From NCBI GenBank assembly GCA_963718375.1, contig CAVQZD010000004.1, forward strand, positions 124,001-188,000: a stretch of DNA of 64,000 nucleotides, read 5' to 3'. The notes under the pieces were generated by a model that saw nothing but the letters and a program-made list of their open reading frames with translations, searched no databases and was not told where the DNA came from. This DNA is from RBG-16-64-13 sp963718375. Lineage in GTDB: Bacteria > Actinomycetota > Thermoleophilia > RBG-16-64-13. Numbering within the stretch: the stretch's first letter is position 1; each line of letters starts with the position of its first letter. A program made the translations under genes and the position numbers. This document shows, piece by piece, positions 9,213 through 17,510 of the stretch.

Positions 9213-9330
9213 TGTGTGATCCACCCTTCTCAAGGATTGCCCAACGACGAGGAATCTACCCGCATTGCCACATCTGGTCAACAGACCCGCACCGCACCGA
9301 GTCCACCCCGCATCTGGTACGATGGTTGCA

Positions 9331-9351
9331 TACGAACACCAGGTGTTCGTA
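9331..9351. promoter_or_regulatory. Perfect 21-bp palindrome in a divergent intergenic region
   Basis: TACGAACACC, one central base, then GGTGTTCGTA: two perfect 10-bp arms. It sits midway between the divergent hydrolase (minus) and glycosyltransferase (plus) genes, the usual place for a dimeric repressor operator. Just upstream is an extended -10-like TGGTACGAT on the plus strand. The half-site spacing (CGAAC-7-GTTCG) does not fit the actinobacterial LexA box, which needs four bases. The regulator is unknown. Confidence 0.5.
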
Positions 9352-9423
9352 TTTGTCGCGTGCCTCCTGGTTCCAGAGGCGGCGACCGGCCGGGGGGAGC
9401 GATAGCACCAGAGGAGTATACGG

Positions 9424-10578
9424 ATGAAGATCGCGATCGTGATAGACGCGTACAACCGAGGCAACGGAGGCTGTATCGCCACCATGCGCCTAGTGGAGGG
9501 TCTGAAGCAGCGCGGCCACGAGTTCACCATCGTCGCCACCAAGTCCCTCGAGCAAGAACGCTTCTACCAGGTCAAGGGGTTCTACGCACCCGGCACCAAA
9601 GAAGCGCAGGGCGAGATGGACTTCATGTTCGGCGTCGGCCAGAAGAAGGTGCTGCGAAAAGCGTTCGCCGATGTCGACCTAGTGCAGATCCAGTTCCCGT
9701 TCTTCCTCGCCCGCAATGCCGCCAACGTGGCCAAGAGGATGGACAAGAAGGTCATGGGGGCATGCCATGTCCAGCCGCAGAACGTCATCTGCGCCATGGG
9801 CAAGGAGAGCAAGCTCATGGAGCGCCTGCTGTACAAGCTGTTCAACTTCATGCTGTTCAACCGCGTGCCGGTGGTGCAGTGCCCCTCGCAGTTCGCGGCC
9901 AACCTGCTATGGGAACATGGCTGTGACGCCGCCACCCGGGTGGTGTCCAACGGCATCCCCGAAAAGTACGCCGCTGGCGCCTACGACCGCCCCGACTTCT
10001 ACGGGGATAAGCTCGTACTGATGAACATCGGCCGCCATGCGCTGGAGAAGCGGCAGTCTCTCCTCATCGAAGGGGTGAAACGCTCCAAGTACGCCGACAA
10101 GATCCTTCTGATGGTCTGCGGCAAGGGCGAGATGTCCGAACAGTTGGTCCAGTTGGGTGACTCCCTGCCGGTCAAGCCGCTCGTACGCTACATCACCAAC
10201 GAGGAGAAGCTACAGTTCTTGAACACCGCGGACCTGTACGTGCACGGCTCCATCGTCGAGTTGGAGAGCCTCTCCTGTCTGGAGGCCATCGGGTGCGGAC
10301 TACCCTGCCTCATCGGTGACTCTGAGTACAGTGCCGCGCCGCAGTTCGCGCTCGACGACCGGTTCATCTTCCGCAAAGACGACGCGGACGACCTGGCCGG
10401 CAAGATCGACTACTGGTACGAGCACAGAGACGAACTCCGCACCTCCCGGGCCAAGGTGCTTGAGATGGCCGAGCACTACCGCTTCGAGCGCTGTCTCGAC
10501 CGGATGGAGGCCCTGTACGAGGAAGTCATGACCGAGCGCTTGGCGACTGAGCCCACTCTCGAACCCGGGATGGCATGA
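9424..10578 (+). CDS. Glycosyltransferase family 4 (GT-B fold)
   Basis: A 384-residue GT-B enzyme. The N-terminal Rossmann half starts MKIAIVIDAYNRGNGGCIATMRLVEGL, with the glycine-rich acceptor loop. The C-terminal donor half carries the EX7E-type region VELESLSCLEAIGCGLPCLIG. AGAGGAG precedes the ATG at normal spacing. It overlaps the downstream acyltransferase by 4 bases. Family members of this kind often glucosylate or mannosylate diacylglycerol or phosphatidylinositol. With an acyltransferase coupled to it, a membrane glycolipid product is the best inference. No membrane helix is present, so it would work at the inner face. Confidence 0.9.
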   Translation: MKIAIVIDAYNRGNGGCIATMRLVEGLKQRGHEFTIVATKSLEQERFYQVKGFYAPGTKEAQGEMDFMFGVGQKKVLRKAFADVDLVQIQFPFFLARNAANVAKRMDKKVMGACHVQPQNVICAMGKESKLMERLLYKLFNFMLFNRVPVVQCPSQFAANLLWEHGCDAATRVVSNGIPEKYAAGAYDRPDFYGDKLVLMNIGRHALEKRQSLLIEGVKRSKYADKILLMVCGKGEMSEQLVQLGDSLPVKPLVRYITNEEKLQFLNTADLYVHGSIVELESLSCLEAIGCGLPCLIGDSEYSAAPQFALDDRFIFRKDDADDLAGKIDYWYEHRDELRTSRAKVLEMAEHYRFERCLDRMEALYEEVMTERLATEPTLEPGMA

Positions 10579-11417
10579 GGCAGCGCAACGCCATACCGCC
10601 GGAAAAGGTCATCCCGGTCACTAACGACACGAAGAAGATCGACTTCAGCAAGCCCTATAAGTACGTCTACTTCGACTGGTGGTTCCGGCTACTCACCTTT
10701 CCGGTCCTGCTGCTGCTGTATCCGGTGGCGGCGGGGGCTGCGCTCTATCTTGGGCTGCGGGTGACAGGGCGCCAGAACAAACGCATCTTGCGCGAGCAGG
10801 GATGCATCCTCATCGCGAACCACTGCCACTACTTCGACACGGTGTTCGCCGCTAAGGCCGTGTTCCCCAGGCGTCTCCTGATCACTGTGGCGCAGCGGAA
10901 CTTCGAGGTACCGGTGGTGCGACGCATCCTCCGCGTGGTCCAGGCGTTTCCCATCCCGGCACGGTTGTGGGGGATGAACACCATAGCCGAGCCGATCGGC
11001 GAGGCCTTGCGCCGCGGCCAACACGTGCTCTTCATGCCCGAAGGCGACCTGGTGTACCTGAGTCAGGAGATCTACCGCTTCAAGCCCGGCGCTTTTTACA
11101 TGTCTTGCCTGCACCAGGCCCCCGTCCTCCCCATCGCCTATGTGTTCACCGAGCGTCGCCGCCGCGACGGCTCCGTGCACACGAACCGCCCCCGGATGCG
11201 GCAAGTGCTCGGCGAGCCCTTGTACCCGCCGCCCATGTGCGCGGACGGGTCGCTCCCCAAGGAAGAGTTGGCGCAGATGATGGAACGAGCCGCTTGCTGG
11301 ATGGAAGACGCCATCACCAAATACGGAGCAGAAAACACCGGTGCGCAGAACACGGGAGTGGAAACCACGACCGCCGCCCCCGAAGAAGCCAGCGCAACCG
11401 AGGAGTGTCTGGCTTAG
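10575..11417 (+). CDS. PlsC-like 1-acyl-glycerol-3-phosphate / glycolipid acyltransferase
   Basis: 280 residues. One N-terminal hydrophobic helix (LLTFPVLLLLYPVAAGAALYLGL) anchors it in the membrane. The acyltransferase HX4D motif is NHCHYFDTVF, followed by the substrate-binding motif MPEGDLVYLS and the PVLPIAYVF strand. The C-terminal ~25 residues are low-complexity (ENTGAQNTGVETTTAAPEE). It starts inside the stop of the GT4 gene (ATGA). The pair suggests glycosylation followed by acylation of a lipid, as in mannoside-type lipids. The acceptor is not known. Confidence 0.85.
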   Translation: MRQRNAIPPEKVIPVTNDTKKIDFSKPYKYVYFDWWFRLLTFPVLLLLYPVAAGAALYLGLRVTGRQNKRILREQGCILIANHCHYFDTVFAAKAVFPRRLLITVAQRNFEVPVVRRILRVVQAFPIPARLWGMNTIAEPIGEALRRGQHVLFMPEGDLVYLSQEIYRFKPGAFYMSCLHQAPVLPIAYVFTERRRRDGSVHTNRPRMRQVLGEPLYPPPMCADGSLPKEELAQMMERAACWMEDAITKYGAENTGAQNTGVETTTAAPEEASATEECLA

Positions 11418-11646
11418 GAGTCCGGCCTGGTCTCGGTGGCGTCGATGGACGCTTGGTAGAGCCTGTAGTCCAGCCGGTCGGCGTCTATGCCTTCGCCCGC
11501 TCGCTCCTTGGATGACTCGTCCGTGTGGTAGTCTATCCAGGCTCAAAAACAGGGAGTTATGCGGCGGTCGAGCCACCCCAGGTCTGCGAAGACCATGGAT
11601 GCGTGTCTCCCCCTTGAAGGTGATTCGGAGGTCCTGCTAGCAGTTC

Positions 11647-14600
11647 ATGGCGACGCTCGGCATCGACATAGGTTGCATCAGCGTGAAGATCGCTGTAGTG
11701 GGCGATACCACTGACCGCGAGGCCTTTGAGGAGCTGAAGGCCCAGTCCGATCTCTTCTATAAGCCCGAGGACGAAGCATTGGTGCTTCCCACCCCGAGCG
11801 CTCCGCCTGTCCTCGCCACCAAGTATCGACGCATCAAGGGCAGTCCTACCGAGACCGCTCAAGAGCTACTGACCCAAGTCCTGAGTGCTCTTCCTGAGGA
11901 CACCATCACGGCCGTAGGAGTGACCGGGACCGGCGGCAAGCTGGTGAGCACCCTGCTGGAACTCCCGTACGAGAACGAGTTCAAGGCTATCGCCCGCGCG
12001 GTCGGGGCCCTGCACCCCGAAGTCACCACCGTCTTCGAGATGGGTGGCGAGACCTCGAAGTTCATCGCGCTCGAGACCGACAAAGAGACAGGCCGCGTGG
12101 GTATCGCCGACTACGGCGCCAACGGGGACTGCGCGGCCGGCACCGGTTCGTTTATGGACCAACAGGCCAACCGTCTGCTGTACGACATCGAAGACGTGGG
12201 CGGCATCGTAGGACGCGCCGGCAAGGCCGCGTCCATCGCGGGCAGGTGCTCGGTGTTCGCCAAGTCGGACATGATCCACGCCCAACAGAAGGGCTACAAG
12301 CCGCCCGAAGTGCTCAAGGGCCTCTGCAACGCAGTGGTGCGCAACTATCGCAGCACCATCGCCAAGGGCAAGGAGTTGGGTGACCTGGTCGCCTTCATCG
12401 GCGGCGTGGCGGCCAACCAAGGTGCCGTCGCCGCCATGCGCGAGGCCTTCGAGTTGGACGAGGACCAACTGATCATCCCCGCCTACTACGCCTGGATGGG
12501 AGCCATCGGTAGCGCCCTGACCGTCGCCGAGGAGCAGGCGGGCATCGATATGGTCACGATCGACCCCTCCGTGCTGACCAAGGATCGCACCGACGGCTTC
12601 GACACCAGTGACCAATTGACCATGGAGCGGGTCATCCTGCTCCGCGACCGGGTCAAGCCCTACGTCTTCCCCGAGAACGGGGGCAAGATCGGTGCTTACC
12701 TGGGAGTCGACATCGGTTCTGTATCGACGAATCTGGTGGTGTTGGACGAGGCCGGCGAGATGGTCAAGGAGATCTACGTCAAGACCGAAGGGCGCCCGGT
12801 CGAAGTGGTCAACAAGGGCCTGGCCGAGATCTGGGAAGAGATCGGCCCCCGCTTGGATATCTTGGGCATAGCTACGACCGGCTCGGGCCGCGAGCTCATT
12901 GGCGAACTCATCGGAGCGGACACCGTCAACGACGAGATCACCGCGCACAAGACGGGTGCCACCTTCATCGGCCGCAAGCTTATCGATCGAGTGCCCGACA
13001 CCATCTTTGAGATCGGCGGGCAAGACTCCAAGTTCATCAGCCTGCAAGACGGAGTGGTGGTCGATTTCGCCATGAACGAGGCCTGCGCCGCGGGCACAGG
13101 CTCCTTCTTGGAGGAGCAGGCCGAGAAACTGGACATCAAGATCATCGGGGAATTCGCCGACCTGGCTCTGTCCTCCGAGTCGCCCGTGCGCTTGGGCGAG
13201 CGTTGCACCGTGTTCATGGAGCGCGATGTCAACTCATACCTGCAGCGCGGCGCTCACAAGAAGGACCTGGTGGCCGGCCTCGCCTACTCCATCGCTTACA
13301 ACTACCTCAATCGTCTGGTAGGCCGCCGCCACATCGGTGACACCATCTACTTTCAGGGCGGCACCGCATACAACGACTCGGTGGCCGCCGCCTTCAGCAA
13401 GATCCTGGGTCGCGACATCATCGTGCCGCCACACAACGGGGTGGTGGGCGCCATCGGAGCAGCACTCCTGGCCCGCGACAAGATGTCGGCCACCGGAGCG
13501 CCTTCGCGCTTCCGCGGCTGGGACCTCGAGAAGGTCGACTACACCATGCGCGAGTTCACCTGCCACGGCTGCACCAACGAGTGCGACATCCGCCAGTTCA
13601 CCATCGACGGCGAGAAGACTTATTGGGGAGACAAGTGCTCCGACCGCTACCGCAAGCGGGCCAAGGTGGACAAGAAGCCTGCCATCCGCGACCTGGTGGA
13701 GTTCCGCAAGCAGCTGATGTGCTCCTACGTGACCGATGAGGTCGAGGATAGCTCTGCCCTCCTACGATCGGGCACCGGCGCACCCCGCGGCACCATGGGT
13801 CTGCCACGCGCCATGTACACGTACGAGCGCCTCCCCTTCTGGGCCACCTTCTTCAAGGGCTGCGGCTTCGACGTCATGCTCTCTCGGCAGACCGACAAGA
13901 AGATCCGCGACCTGGGCATAGAGGGTGCTGTCGCCGAGCCCTGCTTCCCCATCCGAGTGGCTCACGGCCACGTGACCGAGCTTATCGAAGAGGGCGCCGA
14001 CCATATCTTCCTGCCCAACTTCTTGAACGAAGAGACCGACCATCCGGAAATGGAGTCGCACGCGTGTCCGTGGGGCCAGACACTGCCGCACGTGATCCGC
14101 TTCGCCCCGCACTTCGAGGCGCATCAGGACAAGTTCTACGCTCCTATCCTGCACTTCCGCCGCGGGCCCGAGTTCATCAAGGAGGCGCTCGCGGATTCAC
14201 TGAGGCCCCTGGGCGTGCCGGGCCGCGTGGTAGATGCAGCCCTCAGAGATGCGTACGAGGCTCAGACCGAGTTCCGTGGCCGCCTCGTCGACGCCGGGAC
14301 TGAGGCTCTCGGCACGCTGACAGACAAGGATGAGCTGGGTATCGTGCTCATCGGCCGTCCCTACAACATCTACGACTCCGGCGTCAATATGGACATCCCC
14401 ACCAAACTACGCCGCTACTACGGGGCCAACGTCATCCCGATGGACTTCTTGCCTCTCTGGGGCACCGATACCCGCGACATCACGGCCAACATGTTCTGGA
14501 ACTACGGCCGCAAGATCCTGCAGGCCGCCAAGATAGTCGCTGAGCACCCCAACCTGCACGTCATCTACATGACCAACTTCAAATGTGGGCCCGACTCGTA

Positions 14601-14775
14601 TATCAAGCATTACCTCGGAGCGGCCTCTCCCGAGCCGTTCTTGGTGCTGCAGTTCGACGAGCACACCAACGACGCCGGCGCCATGACGCGCTGCGAGGCC
14701 TATCTGGACAGCAAGGGCTTCCTGCGCTGGTGGATGCGCGAGGACCGCGCCCAAGAACCTGTGAGAGAGTCCTGA
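11647..14775 (+). CDS. Acyl-CoA dehydratase activase, double ASKHA domain, with DUF2229 region
   Basis: 1042 residues. Two BcrAD/BadFG-type ATPase domains occur in tandem: the first begins LGIDIGCISVKIAVVGD and has AAGTGSFMDQQANRL; the second (~residue 357) begins LGVDIGSVSTNLVVLDE and has ACAAGTGSFLEEQAEKL. Each keeps the cysteine that ligates the bridging [4Fe-4S] cluster in CAAGTG. A Cys-rich stretch (CHGCTNECD, then DKCSDRYRKR) and a DUF2229-like domain (~720 on) follow. Such activases use ATP to inject one electron into 2-hydroxyacyl-CoA dehydratases or benzoyl-CoA reductase-like partners in strict anaerobes. GGAGGT precedes the ATG. It overlaps the next gene by one base (TGATG), so the two are coupled. 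The substrate is unknown. Confidence 0.9.
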   Translation: MATLGIDIGCISVKIAVVGDTTDREAFEELKAQSDLFYKPEDEALVLPTPSAPPVLATKYRRIKGSPTETAQELLTQVLSALPEDTITAVGVTGTGGKLVSTLLELPYENEFKAIARAVGALHPEVTTVFEMGGETSKFIALETDKETGRVGIADYGANGDCAAGTGSFMDQQANRLLYDIEDVGGIVGRAGKAASIAGRCSVFAKSDMIHAQQKGYKPPEVLKGLCNAVVRNYRSTIAKGKELGDLVAFIGGVAANQGAVAAMREAFELDEDQLIIPAYYAWMGAIGSALTVAEEQAGIDMVTIDPSVLTKDRTDGFDTSDQLTMERVILLRDRVKPYVFPENGGKIGAYLGVDIGSVSTNLVVLDEAGEMVKEIYVKTEGRPVEVVNKGLAEIWEEIGPRLDILGIATTGSGRELIGELIGADTVNDEITAHKTGATFIGRKLIDRVPDTIFEIGGQDSKFISLQDGVVVDFAMNEACAAGTGSFLEEQAEKLDIKIIGEFADLALSSESPVRLGERCTVFMERDVNSYLQRGAHKKDLVAGLAYSIAYNYLNRLVGRRHIGDTIYFQGGTAYNDSVAAAFSKILGRDIIVPPHNGVVGAIGAALLARDKMSATGAPSRFRGWDLEKVDYTMREFTCHGCTNECDIRQFTIDGEKTYWGDKCSDRYRKRAKVDKKPAIRDLVEFRKQLMCSYVTDEVEDSSALLRSGTGAPRGTMGLPRAMYTYERLPFWATFFKGCGFDVMLSRQTDKKIRDLGIEGAVAEPCFPIRVAHGHVTELIEEGADHIFLPNFLNEETDHPEMESHACPWGQTLPHVIRFAPHFEAHQDKFYAPILHFRRGPEFIKEALADSLRPLGVPGRVVDAALRDAYEAQTEFRGRLVDAGTEALGTLTDKDELGIVLIGRPYNIYDSGVNMDIPTKLRRYYGANVIPMDFLPLWGTDTRDITANMFWNYGRKILQAAKIVAEHPNLHVIYMTNFKCGPDSYIKHYLGAASPEPFLVLQFDEHTNDAGAMTRCEAYLDSKGFLRWWMREDRAQEPVRES

Positions 14776-16142
14776 TGACTACTGAGACCGCCTCCAAGGG
14801 GGGCAACGGCAAGGGCAGCCCCGAGGCGGCCGAGGCCGCCCTCAAGACCATGCCTCAGGCTACTGCCGCCTATACGCTGGGCACCAGCCCGGTGGAGACG
14901 GTCAGGGATATCAAGAGCCGCACCATGTACCTGCCCCGCATGCCTTACGGGGGTACGCGGATGTTGGCAGCCGCCTTCAAGTCCATAGGTCTGGATGCCC
15001 GACCCGTGCCCGACGAAGACGCCCGCACCCTCGAGCTGGGCGCCGAGTACACCTCGGGCGACGAGTGCTACCCGCAGAGGATAGTGCTCGGCGGCTTCCT
15101 CAAGCTACTGGAGGACGACAAAGTCGATCCGGGCAAGACCGCCCTCATGCTCCCCACGGCCAATGGTCCCTGCCGTTTTGGGCAGTACTGCCGCCTGGTG
15201 CGCCGCATCCTGGACGACAAGGGCTTTCAAGACGTTGATGTGTTCTCGTTCACCTCGGCCGACGGCTACGCCGGTATAGGCGACCAAGCGGGTGAGGTGG
15301 TGCGCACCGCGTGGCGCGCGCTGTTGGTGCAGGACGTACTCATGAAGCTTCTCCTGATGACCCGGCCGTACGAGGTGGATGCGGGCCAGACCGACAAGGT
15401 CTACCTGGAGTGCATCGACCTCATGGACGAGATCATCTCGACTCCAGGCGCTTCGACCAAAGGCCAACTCCAGACGATCAAGGCCGGGCTGGCCATCTGC
15501 AAACAGGAGTTCGAAGGCATCCCAGTGCGGGAAGAGGACAGGCCGCTCATCGGCGTGGTGGGTGAGATCTTCTGCCGCCTCAACACCTTCAGCAACAACG
15601 AGCTCATCCGCCACATCGAAGCCCAAGGCGGCGAGTGTTGGCTGACCGGAGTCGGCGAGTGGGTGCTCTATACCAACGAGGAGGCCTTCCGCCGTCACCG
15701 CGAAGAGAAGACCCGCTTCGGCAAGGAGTGGCTCAAGACCTATCTCACCACCAGGATCATGCACAAGGACGAGCATGCGCTCTACGGGCAGTTCGAGCAC
15801 ATCTTCACCAAGCGCCCCGAACCCACCGTCCGTGAGGTCCTCGACAACGCCCACCCCTACCTGCCGCAGGAGGGCGCCCTCGGCGAGATGGTCCTCTCTG
15901 CGGGAGGGGCCATCGCGTACTACCGCCGCGGCGCCGACGGCATCGTGGACATCTCCCCGTTCACCTGCATGAACGGCATCGTCAACGAGGCCGTCTACCC
16001 GGTCATAAGCAGAGACCACGACGACATCCCCATCCGCGTGTTCTACTTCGACGGCACCAACAAGGACTTGGACCGTGATGTCGGCATCTTCCTTGAGCTG
16101 GCCAAGACCTACAAGCGCCGCAAGAAGGTCGCTCGCGCCTGA
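14775..16142 (+). CDS. 2-hydroxyacyl-CoA dehydratase-like protein (HgdB-type fold)
   Basis: 455 residues, starting at the ATG that overlaps the stop of the activase. The frame is open further upstream, but that part only shadows the activase gene. It carries cysteine positions typical of cluster-binding dehydratase subunits: SGDECYPQR, NGPCRFGQYCR and SPFTCMNG. The central region (EEDRPLIGVVGEIFCRLNTFSNNELI) matches the COG3581 style. In several anaerobes the equivalent protein is the C-terminal part of one ~1400-residue polypeptide. Here it is separate. It probably works with the upstream gene as one low-potential Fe-S enzyme. Confidence 0.85.
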   Translation: MTTETASKGGNGKGSPEAAEAALKTMPQATAAYTLGTSPVETVRDIKSRTMYLPRMPYGGTRMLAAAFKSIGLDARPVPDEDARTLELGAEYTSGDECYPQRIVLGGFLKLLEDDKVDPGKTALMLPTANGPCRFGQYCRLVRRILDDKGFQDVDVFSFTSADGYAGIGDQAGEVVRTAWRALLVQDVLMKLLLMTRPYEVDAGQTDKVYLECIDLMDEIISTPGASTKGQLQTIKAGLAICKQEFEGIPVREEDRPLIGVVGEIFCRLNTFSNNELIRHIEAQGGECWLTGVGEWVLYTNEEAFRRHREEKTRFGKEWLKTYLTTRIMHKDEHALYGQFEHIFTKRPEPTVREVLDNAHPYLPQEGALGEMVLSAGGAIAYYRRGADGIVDISPFTCMNGIVNEAVYPVISRDHDDIPIRVFYFDGTNKDLDRDVGIFLELAKTYKRRKKVARA

Positions 16143-16196
16143 CGGCGGGCCGCGCACGAAGCACCCGCGGGGCGCTGCCCGGGCGCGCTCGCGCCG

Positions 16197-17510
16197 CTAC
16201 AGCTTGTTTGCTAGGTCCCTCTTGACCACCAACTGACCCGCCTTGAACACCCGCCACACCGGGTTCATGCCATACCGGTAGGGGATCTGCACGTAGCGCT
16301 GGCTGTCCAAGATGAGGATATCGGCCTTCTTGCCGACCTCCAGGCTGCCTACCTCATCCTCGAGCGCCAGAGCGGCGGCCGCCTCTATCGTGATGGCACG
16401 TATGACCTCTTCCGCAGTCATCTTCAGCTGCGAGCAGCCCATGGTGGCCATCAGCCACAGATTCTCAGTAGGACTTGAGCCGGGGTTGAGATCGGTGCTG
16501 AGCGCCACCCGCGCCCCTGCGTCGAGCAGGCGGCGCGCGGGCGCCTGTTCCCCCTCGCCCAGGAAGAACCTGGCTCCTGGCAACAGCACCGCGACAGGCA
16601 CGCGCTTGTCGCCTCCACGCGTCGAGAGCGCTCGGATACCGGCGTCGCTTATGCGTTCCAGATGGTCCACCGACACAGCGCCCAGGTCGACCGCGAGTTC
16701 CGCCGCCCCCATGTCGCTGTGCTGGTCACCATGCAGTTTGGGCAGAAGTCCCTCGTCTACTCCCGCTTCTAGTACCCGACGGCATTGTGCAGGGCTGAAG
16801 CTGCCCTCTTCGCAGAACGCGTCGCAGAAGCGGGCCAGATGGTGCTTGGCGACGTAGGGGATGAGCTTCTTGATGACCACGTCCAAGTACTCATCGGCCT
16901 GGCCCTTGTACTCAGTGGGCACCGTGTCCGCCGCGAGCAGAGTGGGCACCACATCCGCGGGATGAGCCACGTTGACATCGCGGTATGCCTCGAGAAGGCG
17001 GACTTCCTCGTCCACCGTCAGTCCATATCCACTCTTTGCCTCGACCGTGGTGACACCGAAGCGCAGAAAATGATCCAGACGTCGGCGCGTGATGGCCCGG
17101 AGCTGCTCGTCAGAAGCGGCACGCGTAGCCTCGACCGTGCTCATGATGCCCCCGCCGCCCGCGGTCAGCCCCTGGATGGTGGCTCCAGCGAGACGGGATT
17201 GATACTCTTCAGCCCGATCCCCAGCCCAAGCGATGTGGGCATGACACTCCACCAAGCCCGGCATCACCACGCGACCTTCGGCGTCGACCTCGCTGCCGCC
17301 TGCGACCAGACGCACGCTGTCCTCGATGGCAGAGGTCTCCCCCACCCAGACGATGCGACCTTGTCGAGCGGCGATAGCCCCATCCTCGATCCGGCCCACC
17401 CCCGCGACAGCACCAGTCGCAGAGCCGTCCCGAGGACAGGTGATCAGATCACCGGCTCCCCTGATGACAAGGTCGGCCTCCAACGGCCGTTGCTCACTAT
17501 GCTTCATCAT
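16197..17510 (-). CDS. hutI: Imidazolonepropionase
   Basis: 437 residues from the ATG preceded by GGAGAG. An amidohydrolase that opens the imidazolone ring in histidine degradation, giving N-formimino-glutamate. It has the metal-binding HxH in VMPGLVECHAHIAWAGDRAE, the substrate block RLAGATIQGLTAGGGGI, a metal His in KLHGDQHSDMGAAEL and the catalytic Asp in ALSTDLNPGSS. The RAEEYQSRLAGA signature separates HutI from generic amidohydrolases. No other hut gene is nearby. Its start overlaps the end of the potassium-transporter gene by 14 bases, so it is probably co-transcribed from upstream. Confidence 0.92.
   Translation of the reverse strand: MMKHSEQRPLEADLVIRGAGDLITCPRDGSATGAVAGVGRIEDGAIAARQGRIVWVGETSAIEDSVRLVAGGSEVDAEGRVVMPGLVECHAHIAWAGDRAEEYQSRLAGATIQGLTAGGGGIMSTVEATRAASDEQLRAITRRRLDHFLRFGVTTVEAKSGYGLTVDEEVRLLEAYRDVNVAHPADVVPTLLAADTVPTEYKGQADEYLDVVIKKLIPYVAKHHLARFCDAFCEEGSFSPAQCRRVLEAGVDEGLLPKLHGDQHSDMGAAELAVDLGAVSVDHLERISDAGIRALSTRGGDKRVPVAVLLPGARFFLGEGEQAPARRLLDAGARVALSTDLNPGSSPTENLWLMATMGCSQLKMTAEEVIRAITIEAAAALALEDEVGSLEVGKKADILILDSQRYVQIPYRYGMNPVWRVFKAGQLVVKRDLANKL

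Noticed and set aside
9331..9351. Palindrome as a LexA (SOS) box
   Set aside because: CGAAC and GTTCG are seven bases apart, not four, and neither flanking gene is an SOS gene.
8418..9926. 502-codon plus-strand frame across the hydrolase and GT4 gene
   Set aside because: It overlaps two well-supported genes and its composition is arginine/proline-rich noise.
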